Shown here piece by piece: positions 37,106 through 45,672 of a stretch of 64,000 bases of DNA (position 1 is the stretch's first letter; each line of letters starts with the position of its first letter). Below the pieces are notes generated by a model, which worked only from the letters and a program-made list of their open reading frames with translations, made no database searches and was not told where the DNA came from. Source of the DNA: Croceibacterium soli (lineage in GTDB: Bacteria > Pseudomonadota > Alphaproteobacteria > Sphingomonadales > Sphingomonadaceae). The stretch is from positions 248,001-312,000 of the forward strand of contig NZ_WTYK01000002.1 in assembly GCF_009828065.1 (NCBI RefSeq), in the 5' to 3' direction. Both the position numbers and the translations under genes were made by a program.

Positions 37106-38866
37106 CTAATCGATCAAATGATCGATACGACCGGCTACAACCCGGCTACATGCGTCAATAGACGAAACGACCATGTGAATCATCTTGTAGCCAGCTAAGA
37201 GAGTAGGGTCTTTCTCCTCGATACCTAGTGATTGAAAAGCGCTAGCCATGTCTCTTTTCGGAAGGTGGGCGTCAGACAAGCGCAATTCGTAGGTGGCGAA
37301 GAGTGGTCCGGTAAAAGTGCGCGCCAACTTCGAGTTTGCTTGAGCGGCGATAGCGTTTTCAAATGACTTCAGGCTACCCCAGCTTTTGCCCTTCGGCGGC
37401 TTAGCAATCTGCTGTGCCGCTTTCACATCAATTATATCAGCCGTAATTCTGGATATATCCTTAGCGAGTGCGTAAAGCCCGGAACGATCCAACGCTCTAA
37501 ATCGGTGACACTTGCTGACGATCTCTTCAAAGTTCTCGTGATTTCGAAATATGAAGCATCCGAATCTAGCAAACCATGCCTCATTCAACCGAGCCAAAAC
37601 TATCGGTAAGAACGTTTCCGGCGCCTGAGTCGTCGCAGGCTCTGCGCGAACCTGAGAAAGCAAGAGTTCGCCGCTGACTTTGCCATCTGGAGTGACATTG
37701 AAGCCAGCCCAAAGCCGACGTTCCCACTCAGGCAGCCGAGCAACGTCACGAGCGTAAACAGTGACCAGCCCAATTTCGTTCAACCCGAAATGGACAGAAG
37801 GGTCTGAGGGAGTAGATACACCGCCAGTATCCTTTGAATACCAGGAAAACTGCGCACCTCGCCGTGCAGCGATACTTGCTATTATATCTGGCTTAAACCA
37901 GAGCCACCTACCAATGTCTTCATCGTTCAGTTCATCCGCATTCATTCTTTGCCCGTCGGCACTTACAATGAATGTGACCTGCGAGGGGACCTCATCGCCT
38001 CGTACCCTCGGACTTACTTGAGCCGGCTCCCGCCACTCATCACGCCAAAAATCCCCCATCAAACGCAGCCTATCACCGTCGGGCCTTCTGAAAGACCAAG
38101 AGGCCGTGTCGACATTGGTAGGAGTCTCTGGTCCCATTTCAGGAACGTCATCTTCGGGATCAACATCGTTCCGAGAAGCTCGAAAGACAGCAACATTTGA
38201 ACCCGCTGGATTGCCGGAGGCGTCGAGCCTCATAGAACGATATTCGAGCCGCCCGCCTTCAAACTCCTCTTCTGGCTGCTCCTCGAATTCCTCTGGAGCG
38301 TCATCGCTGCGCACGATTAAGTCAAGATCGTGAAACGTAGACAATCTCAGAGCGCTCTCACGCGCACAAAGATAGTCTCGTAGGTATTCCGCCTTGATCT
38401 CTATCCCGCACGCGTCGCCATTTTCGTCCAGCACGAGCCTAGCAACTTCGTCATAGCCTTCGGCTGGTCGAATCCACACTCCACCTTCGAACGCAAGACC
38501 AAGTGCGATGATGAAGTCTTGATTGAGATGCCATCTGTTAGCCCTGTCGGGAAAAGTCTGCCGTAAGGCCAACCGAATACCAACAAGGTCACCTTCGTCA
38601 TCTCGCCAATAGGCTTCTGCAGGCTTGTAGTAGCCCTTTGACGCCCAAGGTCTGTGCTCGTGGTTATCCGACCAGCTATACGCCTCTCCGAGTTTACGTT
38701 TATCAACCGGAACGACTAAACTGTGCGCCCCTTCAAACTCAGCTCGGTAACTCACATGGGGATATTCGCCGGACTTGGTGAGTTTCGACAATGCTACCGG
38801 AACCCAAACACGCTTCGCATAGGGCCGGCGAACCATTTTCCGAAAGTCGGGCCAGGTGTTTTCCAT
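37106..38866 (-). CDS. Uncharacterised 586-residue protein, AT-rich, operon with HNH nuclease
   Basis: I do not recognise a family. Visible landmarks: YAKRVWVPVALSKLTKSGEY near the start, WHLNQDFIIALGLAFEGGVW, EIKAEYLRDYLCAR, an acidic stretch around residues 190-210, and a C-terminal helical region (FENAIAAQANSKLA). There is no signal peptide, membrane segment or obvious nuclease or ATPase motif. A sample at 37501-37560 is 42% G+C against 68% for a sample of lepA, so the gene looks recently acquired. It directly precedes the HNH nuclease and may be its regulatory or target-recognition partner. Confidence 0.75.
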   Translation of the reverse strand: MENTWPDFRKMVRRPYAKRVWVPVALSKLTKSGEYPHVSYRAEFEGAHSLVVPVDKRKLGEAYSWSDNHEHRPWASKGYYKPAEAYWRDDEGDLVGIRLALRQTFPDRANRWHLNQDFIIALGLAFEGGVWIRPAEGYDEVARLVLDENGDACGIEIKAEYLRDYLCARESALRLSTFHDLDLIVRSDDAPEEFEEQPEEEFEGGRLEYRSMRLDASGNPAGSNVAVFRASRNDVDPEDDVPEMGPETPTNVDTASWSFRRPDGDRLRLMGDFWRDEWREPAQVSPRVRGDEVPSQVTFIVSADGQRMNADELNDEDIGRWLWFKPDIIASIAARRGAQFSWYSKDTGGVSTPSDPSVHFGLNEIGLVTVYARDVARLPEWERRLWAGFNVTPDGKVSGELLLSQVRAEPATTQAPETFLPIVLARLNEAWFARFGCFIFRNHENFEEIVSKCHRFRALDRSGLYALAKDISRITADIIDVKAAQQIAKPPKGKSWGSLKSFENAIAAQANSKLARTFTGPLFATYELRLSDAHLPKRDMASAFQSLGIEEKDPTLLAGYKMIHMVVSSIDACSRVVAGRIDHLID

Positions 38867-39096
38867 TCAGTTATCATTGCGCTCAGTGCTTGCGTTTGGA
38901 ACTGCCTGCATCCGTGTTGTCCCCGATTTGCAAACTCAACCGACTGCAATTGAGGTCTGCTAAGCCGCCGCGGCAAAGCCGCGTCGTCAAAGGGCTCGGC
39001 TCGCTGGAGGCTTCACCCGCCCCCGGCCGTGACGGCGCTTGATCCGCGTCTAAGCTTCGGTTGCTTCGCAATCCTCGCTTACACGTGGGCGCCGCC
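38867..39096. other. Gap with no supported gene, left of the lepA repeats
   Basis: A 230-base stretch between the AT-rich gene and the first lepA 3'-end copy. It contains a short GCCGCGGCAAAGCCGCG hairpin at about 38962 and no convincing reading frame on either strand. Confidence 0.5.
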
Positions 39097-39285
39097 TCAC
39101 TCCTCACCCATCCGCAACGCCGCAATAAACGCCTCCTGCGGGATCGACACATTCCCATACTCCCGCATCCGCGCGTTGCCCTTCTTCTGCTTTTCCAGCA
39201 GCTTCTTCTTGCGCGTGATATCCCCGCCAGAGCACTTCGCCGTCACGTCCTTGCGCAGCGCGGCGTTAATCTCCCGCCCGCTCAA
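39097..39285 (-). pseudogene. Copy 1 of the lepA 3' end (truncated)
   Basis: About 62 codons, of which the last 54 match the C-terminus of LepA (40956-42773) with three differences, ending in LRMGEE and a stop codon as in lepA. Many third-codon positions differ, so it comes from a diverged lepA, not a recent local copy. The frame could be translated from an internal ATG at 39285, but it lacks all functional domains of LepA. It lies next to the DUF2283 gene, which begins its stop codon at 39282. Confidence 0.85.
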
Positions 39286-39497
39286 GCAGCCTTGAGCGAG
39301 GCGAAGGGCAGATCGGTCGCTTCGAGGCTGGTCAGGTCGAGCTTCTTCGAAGCGCCGTCGATGTCGAGCCCGACAACGTTGCCGTCCTGGTCAAAATCGA
39401 CATTGAGCCCGGCGGCGATCTCGCGCGTCTCGGCCGAGGGCGCGGCGCGCAGCTCGATATAGAGGCTGTCCGTCTCCGGGTAATAATGCAGCTTCAT
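39282..39497 (-). CDS. DUF2283 domain protein, antitoxin-like
   Basis: A 71-residue protein with the DUF2283 pattern: [16 protein letters not shown], then [23 protein letters not shown] and a short C-terminal helix. Small DUF2283 proteins often pair with DUF4258-like toxins. Its ATG overlaps the stop of the upstream partner by 4 nt (ATGA). It lies in the cassette between lepA 3'-end copies 1 and 2. Confidence 0.8.
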   Translation of the reverse strand: MKLHYYPETDSLYIELRAAPSAETREIAAGLNVDFDQDGNVVGLDIDGASKKLDLTSLEATDLPFASLKAA

Positions 39498-39745
39498 CGC
39501 CGGTCCTCACGAAATCCGCGGTCGAGGAAGGCGTTATGGATCGTCTCGCCATCCTCCAGCGTCACAACGCGCAAGATGCGCATTTCCGGCTCGTCTGGCA
39601 AGGCAACCCTGCCCCAGTGCCGCACGCGGCCGTCATCCTGAACCTCCTGGTGCAGAGGATCGGCCAGCACACCCCTGCATATCTCGACCGTCAGATAGGG
39701 CCGTTTGCGCAGCACCTGCTCCTCGAAATAGCGCGTGGTGCCCAC
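39494..39745 (-). CDS. DUF4258-like small protein, putative toxin partner
   Basis: An 83-residue protein (TRYFEEQVLRKRPYLTVEI, DDGRVRHWGRV, RILRVVTLEDGETIHNAFLDRGF) laid out like DUF4258 proteins, which are RelE-fold-like toxins. GTG 39745 has a GGGAGGGGAGAGG tract upstream; an ATG at 39772 would add nine residues but lacks a ribosome site. It overlaps the DUF2283 gene, the usual toxin-antitoxin arrangement. The toxin role is inferred. Confidence 0.6.
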   Translation of the reverse strand: MGTTRYFEEQVLRKRPYLTVEICRGVLADPLHQEVQDDGRVRHWGRVALPDEPEMRILRVVTLEDGETIHNAFLDRGFREDRR

Positions 39746-39852
39746 CCTTGCCTCTCCCCTCCCCGGCGGCATGCCCGAAGCCGGTCATAGACCAGGGGCA
39801 CCCGGTGCCCAAGACTTTGCTTCCGAAGCGGAGCGATCTCTGCCCTGCTTCG

Positions 39853-39943
39853 TCACCCTGAACTTGATCCAGGGTCCAATTCTCCGCCGGCACCGTCCGT
39901 CGCATCTGTTGGATGGATCCCGGACCAAGTCCGGGATGACGAA
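39853..39943. repeat. Dispersed inverted repeat element (CGTCACCCTG...GGGATGACG)
   Basis: About 90 bp with ends CGTCACCCTGAACTTGATCC and TGGATCCCGGACC...CCGGGATGACG. Its close relatives are at 40666-40754 and 40825-40919, so each accessory cassette next to lepA carries at least one. Confidence 0.85.
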
Positions 39944-39980
39944 GGGGGTGGCAGAGGGGCGCGGCTGAACCGCGCGTCGT

Positions 39981-40138
39981 TCTCCCCCATCCTCAACGCC
40001 GCGCTAAACGCCTCCTGCGGGATGCTCACATTGCCATACTCCCGCATCCGCGCCTTGCCCTTCTTCTGCTTGTCCAGCAGCTTCTTCTTGCGGCTGATCT
40101 CGCCGCCGTAGCACTTGGCGGTGCGTCCACTGCGCGGC
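39981..40138 (-). pseudogene. Copy 2 of the lepA 3' end (truncated)
   Basis: About 140 bp nearly identical to the 3' end of lepA (40961-41103). The coding sense matches the last ~47 residues with four differences, but the stop codon is gone (GEE is replaced by GEN and runs on). Homology fades with a frameshift near 40124. It is closer to lepA than copy 1, so it is probably younger. Confidence 0.87.
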
Positions 40139-40219
40139 GCGGGCTCCCTTCACCAGGCGGGGGAACCCCTTGGTAACTCCGCCCACCTAAGAGGCCGCAT
40201 CATCGGAGGAGCGGGGGAA

Positions 40220-40381
40220 ATGATGCGGCAGCTACTACGTGACGAAACGGCCGCCACGGCTATCGAGTATGGCTTGATTGCGGCGCTGATCTCGCTCGCA
40301 TGCGTCATCGCCTTTGAGATGCTCGGCCTGAACCTGGCGGACGTCTTCAACACGATCACCGACGCGATGGCGGGGCGGTAG
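40220..40381 (+). CDS. Flp family type IVb pilin
   Basis: A 53-residue pilin subunit: MMRQLLRDETAATAIEYGL has the Flp leader/hydrophobic junction with the conserved Glu (IEYGLIAALI), followed by one transmembrane segment and NTITDAM. Part of tight-adherence (Tad) pili, but no tad genes are adjacent. A GGAGGAGCGGGGG tract precedes the start. It is isolated in the cassette between lepA copy 2 and lepA. Confidence 0.88.
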   Translation: MMRQLLRDETAATAIEYGLIAALISLACVIAFEMLGLNLADVFNTITDAMAGR

Positions 40382-40402
40382 AGCACACCGGCTCGGCCTG
40401 TG

Positions 40403-40561
40403 TCACTCCGCACCGCCGGAACGCCCGTTCATGGCCAGCCCCAGCGCGATCGCCAGGGCGATCCCGATGCCGATGCCCATGCCGATGTTGTCCATGGCCG
40501 CGCCGATCGCCACGCCGATGGCGATGCCCAGGCCGAGGGGAAGTGCCTTCTGCTTGCCCAT
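40403..40561 (-). CDS. 52-residue glycine-zipper membrane protein
   Basis: A small frame, too short for most gene callers. The sequence starts MGKQKALPLGLGIAIGVAIG, continues AAMDNIGMGIGIGIALAIAL and ends NGRSGGAE. The regular Gly spacing in a fully hydrophobic stretch is a glycine zipper able to form tight helical hairpins in membranes. It is convergent with the Flp pilin gene, with a 21-base gap. Function unknown; the codon pattern and clean hydrophobicity support it being real. Confidence 0.6.
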   Translation of the reverse strand: MGKQKALPLGLGIAIGVAIGAAMDNIGMGIGIGIALAIALGLAMNGRSGGAE

Positions 40562-40665
40562 ACCGCCAGCCTAGAGCCGCGCCGCCTCCACACAAGCACC
40601 TGCCGCGACGGAGCGGGCGAGCGATGGGACGAGGAAGGAGAAACCGGATCGCCCTCCCCCACGCG

Positions 40666-40919
40666 TCACCCTGAACTCGTTCCAGGGCCCGTTTCGCCAC
40701 CGGCACCGCGGCCCGCGGCTGCGGGATGGATCCCGGATCACGATGACGGGAGGAGCGGTTGTGCGGAACGGAAAGCCATACGGAGGCGAGTTCGGCGGAT
40801 AACACTTGCCCCCCTCCCCCACTCGTCACCCTGAACTCGTTTTAGGGTCGATCTCGCCACCTGCACCGTCGCCAGCGGCGGAAGCATGGATCCCGGATCA
40901 AGTCCGGGATGACGAAAGA
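40666..40919. repeat. Two copies of the CGTCACCCTG...GGATCCCGG element
   Basis: Copies at 40666-40754 and 40825-40919, both starting CGTCACCCTGAACTCGTT and ending with TGGATCCCGGATCA followed by a GATGACG end. They fill most of the 394-base gap between the glycine-zipper gene and the lepA stop. No gene is supported in the gap. Confidence 0.85.
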
Positions 40920-40955
40920 GGGGGAAGCTGGTCCGGAAGAACCGCTCTCCGCCGC

Positions 40956-42773
40956 CTACTCCTCCCCCATCCTCAACGCCGCAATAAACGCCTCCTGCGG
41001 GATGCTCACATTGCCATACTCCCGCATCCGCGCCTTGCCCTTCTTCTGCTTTTCCAGCAGCTTCTTCTTCCGGCTGATGTCGCCGCCGTAGCACTTGGCG
41101 GTGACGTCCTTGCGCAGGGCGGCGATGGTTTCGCGGGCGATCACTTTGCCGCCGATGGCGGCCTGGATCGGGATCTTGAACAGGTGGCGCGGGATCAGGT
41201 CCTTGAGGCGCTCGCACATGTGGCGGCCGCGGGCTTCGGCCACGCTGCGGTGGACGATCATGCTCAGGGCGTCGACCGGCTCGTTGTTGACCAGGATGTT
41301 CATCTTCACGAGGTCGCCTTCGCGCAGGCCGATCTGCTCGTAGTCGAAGCTGGCATAGCCGCGGGTGATCGATTTCAGGCGGTCGTAGAAGTCGAACACC
41401 ACTTCGTTCAACGGCAGCTCGTAAGTCACCTGGGCGCGGCCGCCGACGTACGTCAGGTCGCGCTGGATGCCGCGCCGGTCCTGGCACAGCTTGAGGATCG
41501 GGCCGAGGTACTCGTCGGGGGTGTAGACGGTCGCCTTGATCCAGGGCTCCTCGATCAGCTCGATCCGGCTGGGATCGGGATAGTCGGCCGGGTTGTGCAG
41601 CATGATCTCGCGCGCGTCGTCCGTCCGGCTCTTGTTCAGCTGGATGCGGTAGACGACCGAGGGGGCGGTGGTGATGAGGTCGAGGTCGAACTCGCGGGTC
41701 AGCCGCTCCTGGATGATCTCGAGGTGCAGCAGGCCGAGGAAGCCGCAGCGGAACCCGAAGCCGAGCGCGGCGCTGCTCTCCATCTCGAAGCTGAAGCTGG
41801 CGTCGTTCAGGCGCAGGCGGGCGATGCTCTCGCGCAGCTTCTCGAAGTCCGCGGCGTCGACCGGGAACAGGCCGCAGAACACCACCGGCTGCACTTCCTT
41901 GTAGCCGGGCAGGGCCTCGGTCGCGCCGCCTTTCGCGGTGGTAATGGTGTCGCCGACTTTGGCCTGCTCGACTTCCTTGATCTGCGCGGTGACGAAGCCG
42001 ATCTCGCCCGGGCCGAGCTCGGGCAGCTCGACGCGCTTGGGGGTGAAGCAGCCGACGCGGTCGATCAGGTGCTCGGTCCCGCCCTGCATGAACTTGACCT
42101 GCTGGCCCTTCTTGATGACCCCGTCGAGCACGCGCACCAGGATCACCACGCCGAGGTAGGGATCGTACCAGGAATCGACCAGCATGGCTTTCAGCGGGGC
42201 GGCGCGGTCGCCCTTGGGGGGCGGGATCTTCTTGACGATCGCCTCGAGCACGTCGGGGATGCCGATGCCGCTCTTGGCGCTGGTCAGCACGGCTTCGCTG
42301 GCGTCGATGCCGATGATGTCCTCGATCTCGGCGCGGACTTTCTCCGGTTCGGCCGCGGGGAGGTCGATCTTGTTGATGACGGGCACGATCTCGTGGTCGT
42401 GCTCGATCGACTGGTAGACGTTGGCGAGGGTTTGCGCTTCTACGCCTTGCGCCGCGTCGACCACCAGCAGCGCGCCTTCGCAGGCGGCGAGGGAGCGGGA
42501 GACTTCGTAGGCGAAGTCGACGTGGCCGGGGGTGTCCATCAGGTTGAGCTCGTAGGTCAGCCCGTCCTGCGCGGTGTAGTCCAGGCGCACGGTCTGGGAT
42601 TTGATGGTGATCCCGCGCTCGCGCTCAATGTCCATGGAATCAAGGACTTGCTCGCTCATCTCGCGCGCGGTCAGGCCGCCCGTGGCCTGGATCAGCCGGT
42701 CGGCCAGCGTCGACTTGCCATGGTCGATGTGGGCAATGATGGAAAAGTTGCGGATCAGCGCCAAGTCAGTCAT
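40956..42773 (-). CDS. lepA: Translation elongation factor 4 (LepA)
   Basis: A 605-residue ribosome-associated GTPase. G1 AHIDHGKST at residues 15-23, DTPGH, NKIDLP and the later GTPase motifs, followed by EF-G-like domains and the unique LepA C-terminal domain ending in [15 protein letters not shown]. Its final ~145 bp recur twice downstream (39981 and 39097), indicating repeated insertion or duplication at this end. ATG 42773 is the natural start. Confidence 0.97.
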   Translation of the reverse strand: MTDLALIRNFSIIAHIDHGKSTLADRLIQATGGLTAREMSEQVLDSMDIERERGITIKSQTVRLDYTAQDGLTYELNLMDTPGHVDFAYEVSRSLAACEGALLVVDAAQGVEAQTLANVYQSIEHDHEIVPVINKIDLPAAEPEKVRAEIEDIIGIDASEAVLTSAKSGIGIPDVLEAIVKKIPPPKGDRAAPLKAMLVDSWYDPYLGVVILVRVLDGVIKKGQQVKFMQGGTEHLIDRVGCFTPKRVELPELGPGEIGFVTAQIKEVEQAKVGDTITTAKGGATEALPGYKEVQPVVFCGLFPVDAADFEKLRESIARLRLNDASFSFEMESSAALGFGFRCGFLGLLHLEIIQERLTREFDLDLITTAPSVVYRIQLNKSRTDDAREIMLHNPADYPDPSRIELIEEPWIKATVYTPDEYLGPILKLCQDRRGIQRDLTYVGGRAQVTYELPLNEVVFDFYDRLKSITRGYASFDYEQIGLREGDLVKMNILVNNEPVDALSMIVHRSVAEARGRHMCERLKDLIPRHLFKIPIQAAIGGKVIARETIAALRKDVTAKCYGGDISRKKKLLEKQKKGKARMREYGNVSIPQEAFIAALRMGEE

Positions 42774-42841
42774 CCGCCGCCCTTAGCCGCGAGATGATGC
42801 GCTGTCAGCAGGTAGCTTGCGCGGCCCTTCCCGGCTCTCGC

Positions 42842-45553
42842 TCAGCCGGCCTTGATCAGCGGCTTGGCGAGCCTGGGCCGGGCTTGCGCCGCTTCGCTCC
42901 AGCCGCTGCCGTCGGGCCTAAGCGCTTCCGCGAACTCGAGGCCGATGCGGTCCTGCGCCGACCAGCGAACCGTTCCGGCGATGGTCTGCCGCTCCGAGAG
43001 CTGGACCTTGAAGACGGTGCCGACCGGCACGTTCCAGACCCCTTCGATGAGCGCCCCGGTGCCGGACATGTTGCGGATGGTGGCGCTGTATACCTGGCCC
43101 GAATGCTCGAGCATGACCCGGCGCAGCATCCGCTGGCGCGGCGCGCGGGACGAGCGCGGGCCTTTGGCGACCGCGGCGAGGCCGGTCCTCAGCCGCTCGG
43201 TCGCGGCCGCGGCGTCGAGGGGGCGATCGTAGATGAAGCCCTGGACGTGGCTGCAGCCGTGCATCCGCACGAGGTCGAGCTCGTCGAGCGTCTCGACACC
43301 CTCGGCAGTGGTGTCCATGTCCAGCGCCTGGGCCAGGCTGGTGATCGAGGCGATGATCGCGCCGTTGCGGCTGCCCGGCTCGGTAGCCCCGCGCACGAAG
43401 CTCTGGTCGATCTTGATCTTGTCGAACGGCGCGGTTTTCAGATAGCCGAGCGAGGAATAGCCGGTTCCGAAGTCGTCGAGCGCCAGGCGTACCCCGATCC
43501 GCTTGAGCGCGGCGAACATCGCCTCGGTGCCCTCGTCGTCGTTGAGGAACACGCTCTCGGTGATCTCGAGCTCGAGCCGCGAGGGATCGATCCCCGCCTG
43601 CGCGATCGCGCTGGTGACGATCGCCGGCAGCTCCCGGTTGGCGAACTGCAGCGGCGACACGTTGACGGCGCAGCGCACTTCCGCCGGCCAGCTGGCGAGG
43701 TGGTGGCAGGCGGTGCGCAAGGCCCACTCGCCGATCTGCGCGATCAGGCCGCTGTCTTCCGCGACCGAGACGAACTTGTCGGGCGGGATCCAGCCCTTCT
43801 CCGGATGGTTCCACCGCAGCAGCGCCTCGAACCCGGCGATCCGCTCGCTCGCGGTCGACACCACCGGCTGGTAGAACAGCTGGAGCTCGCCCTGGACGAT
43901 CGCCTTGCGCAAGTCCTTCTCCACTTCCGCGCGCGCTTCCGCGACGGCGTGCAGATTCTCCGCATAGAAGTGGAACCGCCCGCGACCCGCGTCCTTGGCG
44001 GCGTAGAGCGCGAGGTCGGCGTTGCGGATCAGCTGATCGTTGGTGGCCCCATCGTCGGGTGCGATGGCGATGCCGACGGACGCACCGATGACGATGCTGT
44101 GCCCCTCGACCGCATAAGGCTGCGAAACGGCGTTGATGATGTCGAGCGCCAGGTTGCCGAGCCGCGCGCGGTCGAGACGCTGGGGCACGATGACCTGGAA
44201 TTCGTCGCCGCCCAATCGCCCGACCCGGCCGAGCTTGCCGACGACGCGCTCGATCCGCTGGGCGACCTGCTTGAGCAGCGCATCGCCCGCGGGATGGCCC
44301 ATCGTATCGTTGACCTGCTTGAAGCGGTCCAGATCGAGCAGCATGACCGCGCAGCATCGGTTCATCTGCTGTCGAGCCGACAGGATCTTCTCGAGGAGCT
44401 GCGACATCTGCAGGCGGTTCGCCAAGCCGGTGAGCGAATCGTAGTGCGCGAGACGCGACGCCTGTTCCTGGCTGCGCCGCTTTTCGGTCAGGTCTGTGCC
44501 CGAGCCGCGGAACCCCACGAAATTGTCGTATTGATCGTAGACCGGCCGCCCGCTTATCGACCACCAGCGCTCGCCCGGCCTGCTGGCGGCGCGAACGGCG
44601 AGTTCCTGGAACGCCGATCGCGCAGACAGGTGGAACAGCAGCGTCCGCTCCCCTTCCTCACCCCGATCGAGATTGAACAGCGCGGTGAGCGGCTGGCCGA
44701 TGAGCGCGTCCTGAGTCTGACCGAGCAGCTTGGCGACGGGGCCTGAAACATAAGTGAGCTGCGAACGGCGGTCTGTTTCCCAGAACCATCCCTGCCCGGT
44801 CTCCTCGTAATCCGCGAGGATGTCCCGCGCCCGGGTCTGTGCACGTTCACGCGCCTGCCGTTGCTGCGTGCGTTCGCTGTCGGCCCGCGCCTGCTCTCGT
44901 GCGACGAAAACCGCGGCAATGCCGCCAATCGCAAACCATGCGGCTCCGGCGACAGGCAAGCCGAACACGACCACCGGCGCCCAGGCCGCCAACTGGATCA
45001 CCAGGATGAGCGCGGCGTGCTTGCGGAAATGGGCTGCCGCCACGGTGGAGACCGCGACCATGGTGGCGATCACCTCCCCAGTGGCCAGCAGCCCGTTCGT
45101 CGCCCACAGCACGGTGCCCGCGCTGAAGGCCCCCATGGGGACCAAGACGGCTAGGAGGACAGGCACATAGCGGCTTGCGCCTTCCGCGCTCAGCTCAGCC
45201 AGGCGGGCCATCCTGAGGCTGAGGATGCCGCACATCGCCAGCAGGAAACAGATCATCGCGGGAGGAGGCGGAAGCTGCCCGGCCAAGCCGCAGTTCAGGG
45301 CGATCGCCAGGAACAGCGCCAGCACGAGATTGCGCCAACCGGAAGGCAGCATCGTCGGCTGCTCGGCCTCGCAATCGGCTGGGGGCAGCCTGTCTTCCGA
45401 CGTGTTCCGGCGGGAGCCTCTGCGGCGCTCCGGGGCCCTGGCGTCCGAGGGCTCCGCGAGGGCGGAGGGGATGGGAGGCGCAGGCAAGCGTTCCCCTGCT
45501 TCGCCCGGAGCATGATCCTGCCCCTGGTGTGCTTCTGCGAGTCCCCCGTTCAT
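42842..45553 (-). CDS. Membrane PAS-GGDEF-EAL-PilZ protein (cyclic-di-GMP turnover and binding)
   Basis: About 903 residues. A disordered, charged N-terminus (~70 residues) leads into five or six transmembrane helices (residues ~70-230), then a PAS domain, GGDEF (~447), EAL (~574, EALLRW, LEITE, DDFGTGY, KIDQSF, AEGVE) and a C-terminal PilZ domain (~800) with RxxxR and NMSGTG. No RxxD inhibitory site precedes GGDEF. PilZ may sense the product for feedback. The start is uncertain: ATG 45553 has a weak ribosome site. It is transcribed divergently from the ferredoxin reductase gene. Confidence 0.88.
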   Translation of the reverse strand: MNGGLAEAHQGQDHAPGEAGERLPAPPIPSALAEPSDARAPERRRGSRRNTSEDRLPPADCEAEQPTMLPSGWRNLVLALFLAIALNCGLAGQLPPPPAMICFLLAMCGILSLRMARLAELSAEGASRYVPVLLAVLVPMGAFSAGTVLWATNGLLATGEVIATMVAVSTVAAAHFRKHAALILVIQLAAWAPVVVFGLPVAGAAWFAIGGIAAVFVAREQARADSERTQQRQARERAQTRARDILADYEETGQGWFWETDRRSQLTYVSGPVAKLLGQTQDALIGQPLTALFNLDRGEEGERTLLFHLSARSAFQELAVRAASRPGERWWSISGRPVYDQYDNFVGFRGSGTDLTEKRRSQEQASRLAHYDSLTGLANRLQMSQLLEKILSARQQMNRCCAVMLLDLDRFKQVNDTMGHPAGDALLKQVAQRIERVVGKLGRVGRLGGDEFQVIVPQRLDRARLGNLALDIINAVSQPYAVEGHSIVIGASVGIAIAPDDGATNDQLIRNADLALYAAKDAGRGRFHFYAENLHAVAEARAEVEKDLRKAIVQGELQLFYQPVVSTASERIAGFEALLRWNHPEKGWIPPDKFVSVAEDSGLIAQIGEWALRTACHHLASWPAEVRCAVNVSPLQFANRELPAIVTSAIAQAGIDPSRLELEITESVFLNDDEGTEAMFAALKRIGVRLALDDFGTGYSSLGYLKTAPFDKIKIDQSFVRGATEPGSRNGAIIASITSLAQALDMDTTAEGVETLDELDLVRMHGCSHVQGFIYDRPLDAAAATERLRTGLAAVAKGPRSSRAPRQRMLRRVMLEHSGQVYSATIRNMSGTGALIEGVWNVPVGTVFKVQLSERQTIAGTVRWSAQDRIGLEFAEALRPDGSGWSEAAQARPRLAKPLIKAG

Positions 45554-45672
45554 GGACGGGTTCTGGCCCCCACGCGCTTGAGAATCGGTTAATCGCAGCG
45601 AAATCTTCGCGATATCGCAGGGTCTTCTTGCAGCGCAGGACAAGCCGGCTAAGCTTGGGGGAAGGAGGCCCA

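Noticed and set aside
40004-40186. A 60-codon frame on the - strand
   Set aside because: It is the lepA 3'-end copy read in the wrong frame.
42918-44564. A 548-codon - strand frame within the GGDEF-EAL-PilZ gene
   Set aside because: An alternative-frame shadow (Arg-rich, no motif) of the real gene on the same strand.
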